Of a stretch of 64,000 bases of DNA, positions 8,387-17,247 are shown in pieces. The stretch is from contig NZ_JAUQON010000011.1 of the NCBI RefSeq assembly GCF_030580955.1, positions 1-64,000 on the forward strand. Reading direction: 5' to 3'. Numbering within the stretch: position 1 is the stretch's first letter; each line of letters starts with the position of its first letter. The translations under genes and the position numbers were made by a program. The notes under the pieces were generated by a model. That model saw only the letters and a list, made by a program, of their open reading frames with translations, was not told the DNA's origin and searched no databases. The stretch comes from Hymenobacter convexus. Its GTDB lineage: Bacteria; Bacteroidota; Bacteroidia; Cytophagales; Hymenobacteraceae.

Positions 8387-9180
8387 GTCAGGCCGGGGTA
8401 GGTGCGCTGCATGTATTGCAACTCGGACAACAGGTAGCCCAGGTGCTCGGTGTGGCGGCCGGTTTTGCCGCCCAACTGCGCGAAAACAGGGGCCGGCAGC
8501 GGCACCGTGGCCTCAGCAAAAACGTGCTCGGTGTGCGCCTGCATTTCGGTCAGCAATGCGGCGTAATCGGGCAACACACCAATTTCCTGCAGCGCGGTTT
8601 CGGTGGCGGTGGGCGTCGTCAATTCGCTGCCGAAGCGCCAGAGCGTGGCAATGGCTTTGTCGAGGCGCTTGCGGCTCTCATCGGTGCCATCGCCGAGGCG
8701 AATGACCCATTCCGAGCTCCACTTCAAGTGGTAAGCAGCTTCCTTCACCGACTTCTCGGCAATGGCGGCCAGTTGGGCGTTGGGGCCGTCCTTGAGCTTG
8801 CGCAACAGGTGGTAGTGGAAATTATCGAACAGAAACTGGCGCAGAATGGTGTGCGCAAAGTCGCCATTGGGCTGCTCTACCAGCAGCGGGTTGCGGTATT
8901 CCACGGCGCTACGCAGGTAGGCGAGGTCGTCCTCGGTGCGGCCCTGGCCCTCCAGCTCGGCGGCGTATTGGTAGTAGCTGCGCGCCTCGCCCAGCATATC
9001 CAGCGCGATGTTGGCCATGGCCAAATCCTGCTCCAGCACGGGGCCGTGCCCGCACCACTCCGAGAGGCGGTGCGCCAGAATGAGGCTGGTGTCGGCCAGC
9101 TGCAACACGAAGGGAAACAGCTGGTTCGGGGCAGCGGCCGGAACCGAAGTAGCCGGCGTTTCAGGCAAAGTAGCAGACAT
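8380..9180 (-). CDS. paaC: 1,2-phenylacetyl-CoA epoxidase subunit PaaC
   Basis: A 266-residue ferritin-like helical protein. PaaC is the structural partner of PaaA in the epoxidase and has lost its own di-iron centre. The helix LILAHRLSEWCGHGPVLEQD, the IALDMLGEARSYYQYAAELEG segment and AAYHLKWSSEWVIRLGDGTDES are recognisable PaaC blocks. Residues 1-20 are a low-complexity Ala/Pro-rich extension, so the true start could be slightly later. It lies eleven bases after paaB and overlaps paaD. Confidence 0.93.
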   Translation of the reverse strand: MSATLPETPATSVPAAAPNQLFPFVLQLADTSLILAHRLSEWCGHGPVLEQDLAMANIALDMLGEARSYYQYAAELEGQGRTEDDLAYLRSAVEYRNPLLVEQPNGDFAHTILRQFLFDNFHYHLLRKLKDGPNAQLAAIAEKSVKEAAYHLKWSSEWVIRLGDGTDESRKRLDKAIATLWRFGSELTTPTATETALQEIGVLPDYAALLTEMQAHTEHVFAEATVPLPAPVFAQLGGKTGRHTEHLGYLLSELQYMQRTYPGLTW

Positions 9181-9191
9181 AAACAGCGGGC

Positions 9192-9479
9192 TTACATGTG
9201 TTTAATGGAATCCGGTACCTCGTAGAACGTGGGGTGCCGGTACACTTTATCCGCGGCCGGGTCGAAGAAGGCTTCCGAGTCGTCGGGGTTCGACGCGTGG
9301 ATGTGCTTCGATTCTACCACCCAGATGCTCACGCCTTCCAGCCGGCGCGTGTACACGTCGCGGGCGTTTTGCACGGCCATGGTGGCGTCGGCGGCGTGCA
9401 GGCTGCCCACGTGCTTGTGGTCAAGCCCCTGCTTGCTACGGATAAATACCTCCCAGAGAGGCCATTCAGACTGGTTCAT
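9192..9479 (-). CDS. paaB: 1,2-phenylacetyl-CoA epoxidase subunit PaaB
   Basis: A 95-residue PaaB. It begins MNQSEWPLWEVFIRSKQGLDH and contains HKHVGSLHAADATMAVQNARDVYTRR, the conserved core of the small epoxidase subunit that bridges PaaAC dimers. The start at 9479 is chosen because this matches the family N-terminus; a longer in-frame reading would run into the hairpin at 9499-9543. It stands 86 bases downstream of paaA, with a strong hairpin terminator between them. Confidence 0.92.
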   Translation of the reverse strand: MNQSEWPLWEVFIRSKQGLDHKHVGSLHAADATMAVQNARDVYTRRLEGVSIWVVESKHIHASNPDDSEAFFDPAADKVYRHPTFYEVPDSIKHM

Positions 9480-9498
9480 TATGCTTTTTGTTGATTCT

Positions 9499-9543
9499 AA
9501 AAAAGCCGTCATGCTGAGCGCAGGCGAAGCATGACGGCCTTTT
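9499..9543 (-). terminator. Short family-A hairpin: terminator-like element between paaA and paaB
   Basis: The stem GCCGTCATGC (9505-9514) pairs perfectly with GCATGACGGC (9529-9538) over a 14-nt loop. On the minus strand it is followed by six T residues, and on the plus strand by a run of T as well. The sequence is one arm of the family-A repeat closed on itself. Its place inside the paa run suggests partial termination or an RNA-stabilising hairpin behind paaA. Confidence 0.65.
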
Positions 9544-9565
9544 CAATTTGTTATTCACCAGAACC

Positions 9566-10522
9566 CTACGCCGCCACCGCTTCCCGCGCCGCGCGCTTGG
9601 CCGCGTGGGCATTGGCCGCCTCACGCACCCAGGCACCTTCTTCGTGGGCGTCCACGCGAGCCTGCAGGCGCTCGTGGTTGCAGAGGCCGTTGCCTTTCAC
9701 CACGGCCCAGAACTCGTCCCAGTTCACTTCGCCAAAGTCGTAGGCCTGGCGCTCTTCGTTCCACTTTACTTTTTCATCCGGCACGGTCAGGCCCAGGAAT
9801 TCGGCCTGGGGCACCATCATGTCCACGAATTTCTGCCGCAACTCGTCGTTGGTGAAGCGCTTGATGCGCCAGTTCATGCTTTGCGCGGTGTTGGGTGAGT
9901 CGGCGTCTTTCGGGCCGAACATCATCAGCGTGGGCCACCACCAACGGTTGAGGGCTTCCTGGGCCATTTCCTTCTGCACCGGCGCGCCTTCGCACAGCGT
10001 CTGCATCACCTCGAAACCCTGGCGCTGGTGGAAGCTCTCCTCCTTGCACACCCGCACCATGGCCCGGGCATACGGGCCGTAGCTGGTGCGGCACAGCGGC
10101 ACTTGGTTCAGAATGGCGGCGCCATCTACCAGCCAGCCCACGCAGCCCATGTCGGCCCAGCTCAGGGTGGGGTAGTTGAAAATGCTGCTGTACTTAGCCT
10201 TGCCCGAGTGCAGGTCGGCCAGCATCTGGTCGCGGGTAGTGCCCAAGGTTTCGGCGGCGCTGTAGAGGTAGAGGCCGTGGCCGGCTTCGTCCTGCACCTT
10301 GGCCAGCAAAATGGACTTGCGCTTGAGCGAAGGCGCCCGCGTAATCCAGTTGCCTTCGGGCAGCATGCCCACCAGCTCGGAGTGCGCGTGCTGCGAAATC
10401 TGGCGAATCAGAGTTTTGCGGTAAGCGTCCGGCATCCAGTCCTTGGGCTCGATGCGAATATCTGCGTCGATGCGGGCCTGAAACTGTTCTTCCGGAGTGA
10501 GGACTTTTTCGAGGGTTTCCAT
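9566..10522 (-). CDS. paaA: 1,2-phenylacetyl-CoA epoxidase subunit PaaA
   Basis: A 318-residue catalytic subunit of the phenylacetyl-CoA ring epoxidase, which uses a di-iron centre and O2. Iron-ligand helices are visible as KVQDEAGHGLYLYSAAETLG and CKEESFHQRQGFEV, both ExxH patterns. The HAHSELVGMLPEGNWITRAP block is also typical. The ATG at 10522 gives the family start (METLEKVLTPEEQ); longer readings extend into the upstream inverted repeat. It lies downstream of paaE and is separated from it by a family-A repeat. Confidence 0.94.
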   Translation of the reverse strand: METLEKVLTPEEQFQARIDADIRIEPKDWMPDAYRKTLIRQISQHAHSELVGMLPEGNWITRAPSLKRKSILLAKVQDEAGHGLYLYSAAETLGTTRDQMLADLHSGKAKYSSIFNYPTLSWADMGCVGWLVDGAAILNQVPLCRTSYGPYARAMVRVCKEESFHQRQGFEVMQTLCEGAPVQKEMAQEALNRWWWPTLMMFGPKDADSPNTAQSMNWRIKRFTNDELRQKFVDMMVPQAEFLGLTVPDEKVKWNEERQAYDFGEVNWDEFWAVVKGNGLCNHERLQARVDAHEEGAWVREAANAHAAKRAAREAVAA

Positions 10523-10561
10523 GGGATTGGGTGGGATGGTGGTGGAAAGATTGGGCAAAGA

Positions 10562-10668
10562 GAACGTCATGCTGAGCGCAGCCGAAGCATCTCTGCAGCG
10601 CAACGCATTTAATGAAAGAGGGTTACTGCTGCGGTAGAGATGCTTCGGCTGCGCTCAGCATGACGTTC
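10562..10668. repeat. Family-A inverted repeat, copy 3
   Basis: Nearly perfect arms running GAACGTCATGCTGAGCGCAG then CCGAAGCATCTCT, and the complement on the other side, with a GCGCAACGCATTTAATG-type centre. It lies in the paaE-paaA gap on the minus-strand run. Confidence 0.88.
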
Positions 10669-10693
10669 CTTATTTGTACGACAATCTCAATTC

Positions 10694-11767
10694 TTACTGG
10701 TCAAAATCAACTGTCACTTCCGGCGTAGTAGGCCGGGCCTGACAGGTAAGTACGTAGCCCTTGGCAATTTCCGTTTCCGAAAGCGAGTAGTTTACGTCCA
10801 TCTCGGCGGTGCCGGCCGTCACGCGGGCGCGGCAGGTGCTGCACATGCCGTTTTTGCAGGAATAAGGCGCATCCACCCCAATGGCCAGCAACGCATCCAG
10901 CACGGTATCGCCGTAGTACGACATGGCCAGCGGGTAGGCACGGCCGTCGAGGCGCACCGTCACCTGGCTTTTCTGGTCGTCCTCACCCACCGGATGGGTA
11001 GCAGCTTTCACTGCCGCCACGCCTTTGGTAGAGGCAAACAGCTCAAAATGAATTTTCTCCGACGCCACGCCGGCCTCGGCCAGCGCCTGCTTCACGCCGT
11101 GAATCATTTCTTCGGGCCCGCAGATGTAGGCTTCGTCGAGCTGCGCGGCGGGCACCATCTTCTGCAGAAACTCGGTGGCCTTGGCGTAGTCCAGCCGGCC
11201 GAAAAACAGGTCACTATCGCCCTGCTCGCGGCTCAGCACGTGGTACACGCTGAGACGGTTCAGGAATTTATTCTTCAGGCCGTCAATGGCTTCCTTGAAG
11301 ATAATGGAGTTGCGCCCCCGATTGCCGTAAATGAGGTACACGTGGCTGTCGGGCTCGGTCAGCAGCACGGTTTTGGCAATGCTCAGGATGGGCGTGATGC
11401 CGCTGCCGGCTGCAAACAGGGCGTAGCGTTTGGCCTGCGTGGGGTGCAACGCGGGCGTGAAGCGACCCTGCGGCGGCATCACGTCCAGCGTGTCGCCCAC
11501 GTGCAGGCCGTCCATGGCCAGCGTCGAGAAACGCCCTTCGGGCACTTTCTTAATGGCTACGCGCCACTCGTCGTCGAGCGGGCTGCTACAGATGGAGTAG
11601 GAGCGCCGCAGTTCCTCGCCCCGGTGCTCGCGGCGGAGCGTCAGGTACTGGCCGGGCGTGAAGCGGAAAGTTTCGCGCAGCTCGGCCGGCACGTCAAACG
11701 CCACCGAAACGCAGTCGGGCGTTTCACGGCGAATGTTTTTGATTTTGAGTGGATGAAACCGGCTCAT
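10694..11767 (-). CDS. paaE: 1,2-phenylacetyl-CoA epoxidase reductase subunit PaaE
   Basis: A 357-residue NAD(P)H:flavin:2Fe-2S reductase that feeds electrons to PaaA. The FAD-binding beta barrel is N-terminal (RRSYSICSSP, residues about 60-70). The nucleotide-binding domain follows (FAAGSGITPILSI, YGNRGRNSIIF, YICGPEEM). The C-terminal plant-type ferredoxin has the ligands in YSCKNGMCSTCRARV and a later LTCQARP. The start at 11767 matches the family; the 35 residues upstream in frame are low-complexity. It opens the paa run. The 198 bp upstream contain no promoter that I could recognise with confidence. Confidence 0.93.
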   Translation of the reverse strand: MSRFHPLKIKNIRRETPDCVSVAFDVPAELRETFRFTPGQYLTLRREHRGEELRRSYSICSSPLDDEWRVAIKKVPEGRFSTLAMDGLHVGDTLDVMPPQGRFTPALHPTQAKRYALFAAGSGITPILSIAKTVLLTEPDSHVYLIYGNRGRNSIIFKEAIDGLKNKFLNRLSVYHVLSREQGDSDLFFGRLDYAKATEFLQKMVPAAQLDEAYICGPEEMIHGVKQALAEAGVASEKIHFELFASTKGVAAVKAATHPVGEDDQKSQVTVRLDGRAYPLAMSYYGDTVLDALLAIGVDAPYSCKNGMCSTCRARVTAGTAEMDVNYSLSETEIAKGYVLTCQARPTTPEVTVDFDQ

Positions 11768-11965
11768 GGGTGGGAAGGGGATGAGCTGTGGAAGCAACGG
11801 GCCCGTTGAAAACCACTGGCCAACGCCTGGGCGCGGGGTAGCAACATCAGCCGGGCACTGACGCGTTTCCAAAAGTAGTCATTATAACCCGAAAAGCTAA
11901 CGAGTGTTTGTTATTCGGCGCGCCATGCTCCGGCCAGTCATTCATGCATTAACCCCAAAGGCGCG

Positions 11966-12472
11966 CTAAGCCCGGGGCGGGGCCGCCAGGCCCGTTCGCA
12001 TCAGCACGAAAAGCCCGGCCACCGGCAAGGGGCTGATGATGAAATCGAGCAGCTGCCGGCTGAGGCGGTAGGCCCAAATAACATCGCCGCCCAGCTTGCC
12101 CAGCAGCACCAGCGCCACGTACGCCGCCAGCGCGCCCGCGTAAAGCCGCCACACCAGCCGCCACTGCTCTGGCAGTAGCAGGCGGAGCAACAGCAGGCTG
12201 ACTACCAGATAAATGGCCGCATAAGTAGCTACGGCGGGCAGCAGGCGCTTCACCACACTGCCATTGATGCCCTGCTGGAAGGCGGCGGCCTGCCGCGCCA
12301 GCCCCAGCGCCGAAAGGGCCCGCTGCCAGCAACTGGTCAGAAACAGCACCACCGGCTCCTCATAAAACCCCAGCAGCAGCAAAACCAGCAGCAACAGGGC
12401 CACCAGTGCCCAGCGTGCGCGCGCCGGCACTGGTGCGGCCTGCTCGGTGGCTATACTAGCTGGGCGAGGCAT
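11966..12472 (-). CDS. XrtX-associated membrane protein
   Basis: A 168-residue integral membrane protein with four or five hydrophobic segments: ALVALLLLVLLLLGFYEEPVV near the N-terminus, YAAIYLVVSLLLLRLLL, YAGALAAYVALVLLG and a C-terminal IISPLPVAGLFVLM. Its start overlaps the end of the exosortase gene by 17 bases, so the two are co-translated. A membrane protein of this size directly after exosortase X is a known arrangement (XrtX-associated membrane protein). Its function is not established; it may help present substrate or act after cleavage. Confidence 0.72.
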   Translation of the reverse strand: MPRPASIATEQAAPVPARARWALVALLLLVLLLLGFYEEPVVLFLTSCWQRALSALGLARQAAAFQQGINGSVVKRLLPAVATYAAIYLVVSLLLLRLLLPEQWRLVWRLYAGALAAYVALVLLGKLGGDVIWAYRLSRQLLDFIISPLPVAGLFVLMRTGLAAPPRA

Positions 12473-13022
12473 CCGGGGGGAGCGGGGTATTAAGAGCCAG
12501 GCGACGGGCCCACAGCATCCAGAGGCCAAAAATGCAGCCGTATACCACCACGTTGAAGGTGTAGTGGTGGTTGAAATCGACGGTTTGGTGCGAGTAGTGG
12601 TGGTTGATGGACAGGGCCGCCACGCGCAGCACATTCAGCCCCCAGATGAGGGCAATGCCGGCCGGAATAAACCAGGCCTTGTGCCGCCAGGGCCCCGGAA
12701 AAGCCAGCACGAAACCAGCAAACAATGCGTACAGAACCAGCCCATTACAGGCCGGGTACACCACCACCGAGGGCTCGCCGTTCATCAGCACGAGCTGCCC
12801 GTTGGTGGGCGCCACGGCCGCCTCGAACCCCGCGGCTTGCAGCAGGCCCACGCTGGCGCGGGTAATCTGGCCGCACAGCGCCGCGTCGAGGCGACCGTCG
12901 GGCCCCAGCCATTGCTGGTAGGCAAAAAACCAAGCCAGATACATCACCCCGGCCACGAACAGGAAGCGAAACAGCAGTCGGTTATCGGGCGGGGCGCCGG
13001 CGGTGGGAGCGGTGGGATGCAT
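12456..13022 (-). CDS. xrtX: Exosortase X (XrtX)
   Basis: A 188-residue polytopic exosortase/archaeosortase. These membrane transpeptidase-like proteases cut C-terminal sorting signals. The catalytic set is visible: C92 in YPACNGL, R133 in GLNVLRVAAL, and the NHH residues 151-153 in DFNHHYTFN. About five to six hydrophobic segments flank them. It is short for the family, as XrtX is. The downstream partner gene overlaps it and the PID-CTERM substrate gene lies 100 bases upstream on the same strand, so enzyme, partner and substrate form one unit. Start chosen at 13022; the preceding in-frame residues are not hydrophobic. Confidence 0.85.
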   Translation of the reverse strand: MHPTAPTAGAPPDNRLLFRFLFVAGVMYLAWFFAYQQWLGPDGRLDAALCGQITRASVGLLQAAGFEAAVAPTNGQLVLMNGEPSVVVYPACNGLVLYALFAGFVLAFPGPWRHKAWFIPAGIALIWGLNVLRVAALSINHHYSHQTVDFNHHYTFNVVVYGCIFGLWMLWARRLALNTPLPPDASPS

Positions 13023-13123
13023 GGATGGGGGAATGGGGACGACTGCAAAACTGCAAAACAACGACGGCCTACCAATCAAGGAAGGCCGTCGGTCGGGCTG
13101 AGCTACGCCAGGCGGCGGGGTAA

Positions 13124-13342
13124 TTAGGCTTTTTTGCGACGGTTGCGCAGGCGCTTAAGGCCATAGGCCACCCCGCCGGCCAGCAGCAGCGAAGCACCGC
13201 CATCGAGCGGCACATCGGTGGTAGCGGGGGGCGTGCCGGGGGCGGGGCCGCCGGTGCTGGGGCCCTGGGCCAGCAAAGTGCCGCTACACGCTACAATGAG
13301 GGCAAGGGCTGGTAGTAAACGGTTTAGACAAAGTGATTTCAT
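13124..13342 (-). CDS. Small PID-CTERM sorting-signal protein
   Basis: A 72-residue protein made of a signal peptide (1-26, LLPALALIVACSGTLLAQ), an 18-residue Gly/Pro/Thr linker, and a C-terminal tripartite sorting signal: VPLDGG at 44-49, a hydrophobic helix (ASLLLAGGVAYGL), then a basic tail (KRLRNRRKKA). This is the PID-CTERM pattern that pairs with exosortase X. There is almost no cargo between the two targeting signals, so the mature product after cleavage would be a peptide of about 20 residues. IVAC at 17-20 also fits a lipobox, so lipid anchoring is an alternative. It is upstream of xrtX on the same strand. Confidence 0.8.
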   Translation of the reverse strand: MKSLCLNRLLPALALIVACSGTLLAQGPSTGGPAPGTPPATTDVPLDGGASLLLAGGVAYGLKRLRNRRKKA

Positions 13343-13502
13343 GCGCAAGAGCTGAAAAGGTGAAGAAGGCAGGTGAAAAGTCGGCAGGAGTAAATGTAAA
13401 GCAATATTTTGGAATGCAAACCCCATCAATTAAGTGCAGAAGGGTATCACATTTCAATTTTATCACGGCGTTATTCAATCACCGCGCGCTTGGCCAGCGT
13501 TT

Positions 13503-13528
13503 GCTGGCTGGCTGGCTGGCTGGCTGGC
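13503..13528. repeat. GCTG tetranucleotide microsatellite
   Basis: Six and a half uninterrupted copies of GCTG in the promoter-bearing gap about 135 bp before moxR. Such tracts can change length by slipped-strand mispairing. It is not inside a supported gene. Confidence 0.9.
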
Positions 13529-13627
13529 GGCCGAAGCATTTATACGCCGGCGGCCCGCGGTTGGGTGTCGAAGCCGGCGAAAGGATGAAGGCCGGCCAGG
13601 CTTCTGGTGGCAGCCGGGCGCAATGCC

Positions 13628-13635
13628 TACCTTGC
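13628..13635 (+). promoter_or_regulatory. Putative -7 element for moxR
   Basis: TACCTTGC resembles the Bacteroidota TAnnTTTG element and lies 28 bases before the moxR ATG, similar to the era promoter spacing. No matching -33 TTTG is evident. Confidence 0.35.
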
Positions 13636-13663
13636 GGCTCTCAATTTGGCTTGCTATTCCGTT

Positions 13664-14662
<999 letters not shown>

Positions 14663-14686
14663 CCAGCCCTTTCTGCCAGGGCCATA

Positions 14687-14720
14687 AAAAAAGGGCTGAC
14701 CATGCGGTCAGCCCTTTTTT
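14687..14720. terminator. Bidirectional terminator between moxR and the T9SS protein gene
   Basis: A perfect 15-bp stem, AAAAAAGGGCTGACC with GGTCAGCCCTTTTTT, around a 4-nt loop. Both strands end in a T-run, fitting the two convergent genes. Confidence 0.85.
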
Positions 14721-14739
14721 GGTGCTAAGCGGGAGGGGG

Positions 14740-17082
14740 TTATTCCACCACCACGCGCTTCACCACCACGTCGTTGCCCGATTTCAACGTCAGCGAGTAC
14801 ACGCCGTTGGCGAGGTTGCTCACATTGAAATCGGCGGTGCCGCCGGCGGCGGGCAGGTTCAGCTGGCGCACGAGCACCGTCTGGCCCAGCGCGTTGCTCA
14901 GCGTGGCAGTGGCGGCGTGCAGGTTGCCGGCCGGTACCAGCAACTGGAAGCTGCCGTGCGCGGGGTTGGGAGCCAGGCCCACCGTGGCGGCCAAGGCCTG
15001 GTTGCGGGCTGCGGTGGGCGTCGAGAAGGTTACATCAATGGCCAAACGGGGAGACAAAGTCGACGCAACGAGGTCGGAGAACGTAGTGCCGTCGGCCGAG
15101 ATGAAGAACGTAGCCGGGCGCAACGGCGAATCGGTCAGGAAGGCCAAGCCGATGTTGGTGGTCGTTAATTGCTTGACGCCAACGTAGAAATCGCCGCTAA
15201 CTGCGGTGCCGGGAATGGTTACGGCATCGGGGCCGGCTACTGCGGGCCGGGTGCGTGTGGGCGAAGTGTAGAGCAGCGTGCCGGGGGTGCCCGTGGCGGT
15301 TGCTCCGTAAATCACCACTTGGTAGGTGCTGGCCGTGGTGCCCAGGAAGGTGGGCGTAACGGTGGTGATGGTGGTGGCCGGCGTGGCGCTGTAGCGGGCC
15401 AGGAGTAGGATGTTGGCCGTGGTATTGGAGCCAATGCCGCCGGAGTAGGTGGTAGTGCCAGCCGGGAAGTGGCTCGCGCTGGTGCGGGTGATGGTTTGAG
15501 TAGCGGTTTTGGAGTTGTTGGTGGCTACTGCATCAGCCGGGACGGTGGCCGTCAGGGTATTGGTACCCGTGGTGCCCGTCACCGGGTAGGTGAAGGTGAG
15601 GGTAGTGGAAGCGCCAACAGCCAGCGACGCAACGGTCTGCGTGTTGGTATAAGTAGTGCCACCGCTCACGGTCAGGGTCACCGGCAGCGCCGTGAGGACA
15701 GCAGAGCCTGCGTTGGTAACGACAACCTGAGCCGTTACAGGCGAGCCATAGGCGCTCGAAACCGTGCCCAGCGTGTAGATGGTCGTTACAGCGGCATCAT
15801 TGGCAGCCGGAGCCGTGATGCAGATGGTGAAAGCACCTTGGGTATCGCCCGAGCCGTAGCCAGCCACAGAAATGTAGTAGGTGGTGTTGGGGGTGAGGCC
15901 GGTTAAGGCCAACGGAGCCGAAACGGTGTTGTTAGTCCCGCCCGAGGCACAGCCGATTTCCGTGAAAGGACCAGCAGCGCCGCCGGTGGTAGAAAACGCC
16001 CGCAGGTAGCCGGCAGGGTTGCCGGTTACTTGTATCGTGGCCGAAGTGCTACCCGCGCCGCTAGCGGCGGTGGTAAACTTATACCACACGTCTTTGGGGT
16101 TCACGGCGATGCCGCAGGCGGCGTTGGGGTTGGTGCCGTTGGTGTAGCCGTTGGCGGTGGTGGTAGTGGCATTGACGTTGGTGCCGTTGGTAGGCGTGCA
16201 GGTGGTGCCCAGCGTCAGCGTGATGGCAGTGGTCGGGTCGTCGTTGACGGCAGTAGGAACGGTACCCGGCGCAAAGCGGTACGTGCGGCCCGCGTCGGGG
16301 CGCACGTTGCCGCTGTAGTTGAAGGCATCGGTCGTGTAGAAGCCGGTGGAAAAAGTAGCCGCGCTCCAGGCAACGGTGCCGGTGCCGGGCTTGGTTACCA
16401 CAATCGATTGGTTATTGGTAATGCTGGAGCCTTTGATGCCTACAACGGCAAAACGGTAGTCATTAGGCAAGGTGCCCTGCACGGCGGTGCCGTACACAAA
16501 CTCGATGTTGTTGGTGGTTTCGTAGAGCTTCACTTGGAAGTTCATCGAGCCGTATTGCTGGTCGTATTCCAGCGTTTTGTCGGCCACGTTTTTCCACTGA
16601 ATGGTGCACACCCGGTTCGGGGCGGTACCGGTGGTGGCCACGCGGTACTCCGTGCCCCCGGCGGCTGTGCCGGCCATCAGGTCGAAATTGAAGGGAGCCA
16701 GGATGTTGACATCGGCGGCGTTGGTGCTTTCGAAGGGGTCAATCTGGGTAGCCGTCATCGATTCCGGCAGAAACAGGTCGGCTGCCGACGGAGCCGTGGC
16801 CCCGAGCTTGATGAACCCGTTCGTGTTCAGCACAAACTGAGTAAACGCCGTCCCGTTGAAGGTAAACGTGAAGCCGATGCCTTGGGCAGTCGAGTTGGCG
16901 TCGTCGGTGTTGGCCGTGGAGATGGCCGTGCCTGTGGCGGCCAGGTCGGTATAGGTACCCGCGGCGTTTACGGCCGTGGTGGGGCTATAGCCTAATTGCG
17001 CGTGCGCCGCGAAGGAGGACAGCAGGGCAACGGGCAGCAGCCGACTAGCTCGTTTCAGCTGCGTTTGTAGGGATGTAAACAT
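14740..17082 (-). CDS. Large secreted protein with type IX secretion sorting domain
   Basis: A 780-residue exported, Thr/Ala/Gly-rich protein. It has a signal peptide (1-28, ending AAHAQ) and an N-terminal beta-sandwich region to about 270. A pre-peptidase C-like domain follows at about 283-430 (VWYKFTTAASG, PNTTYYISVAGYGSG), then a CARDB-like segment at about 433-540 (VVVTNAGSAVLTALPVTL). The last 80 residues are a type A T9SS sorting domain (PNPAHGSFQLLVP to LANGVYSLTLKSGNDVVVKRVVV). It should cross the outer membrane by the PorG-containing T9SS and be anchored on, or released from, the cell surface. No catalytic motif is visible, so adhesion or matrix roles are likely. Confidence 0.88.
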   Translation of the reverse strand: MFTSLQTQLKRASRLLPVALLSSFAAHAQLGYSPTTAVNAAGTYTDLAATGTAISTANTDDANSTAQGIGFTFTFNGTAFTQFVLNTNGFIKLGATAPSAADLFLPESMTATQIDPFESTNAADVNILAPFNFDLMAGTAAGGTEYRVATTGTAPNRVCTIQWKNVADKTLEYDQQYGSMNFQVKLYETTNNIEFVYGTAVQGTLPNDYRFAVVGIKGSSITNNQSIVVTKPGTGTVAWSAATFSTGFYTTDAFNYSGNVRPDAGRTYRFAPGTVPTAVNDDPTTAITLTLGTTCTPTNGTNVNATTTTANGYTNGTNPNAACGIAVNPKDVWYKFTTAASGAGSTSATIQVTGNPAGYLRAFSTTGGAAGPFTEIGCASGGTNNTVSAPLALTGLTPNTTYYISVAGYGSGDTQGAFTICITAPAANDAAVTTIYTLGTVSSAYGSPVTAQVVVTNAGSAVLTALPVTLTVSGGTTYTNTQTVASLAVGASTTLTFTYPVTGTTGTNTLTATVPADAVATNNSKTATQTITRTSASHFPAGTTTYSGGIGSNTTANILLLARYSATPATTITTVTPTFLGTTASTYQVVIYGATATGTPGTLLYTSPTRTRPAVAGPDAVTIPGTAVSGDFYVGVKQLTTTNIGLAFLTDSPLRPATFFISADGTTFSDLVASTLSPRLAIDVTFSTPTAARNQALAATVGLAPNPAHGSFQLLVPAGNLHAATATLSNALGQTVLVRQLNLPAAGGTADFNVSNLANGVYSLTLKSGNDVVVKRVVVE

Positions 17083-17247
17083 GAAAAAGGGAAAAGGTGG
17101 TGAATACTGAAAAAGGGAAAAGATGTGACGAATAAAACGGCAATAGCCCCCGCCCAGGGCCGGGCCGGGCCTAACCTGTGCCCAAATTACGACAGCAACC
17201 GCAAAACTGCCCGGCTCACCTCCGCAGTTGGGGCCTGCGACCCCGCG

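Larger units (their letters stand above)
13343..13663. other. Intergenic region between the PID-CTERM gene and moxR
   Basis: 321 bp without a convincing gene. It must carry divergent promoters for the PID-CTERM/XrtX unit and for moxR. It holds a GCTG microsatellite at 13503-13528 and a likely -7 element for moxR at 13628. The first 120 bases are AT-richer than the surroundings. No inverted repeat of the dispersed families is present. Confidence 0.5.

Noticed and set aside
16030..16995. 321-codon open frame opposite the T9SS cargo gene
   Set aside because: Gly/Val/Arg-rich mirror of a Thr/Ala-rich gene; no start context or homology.
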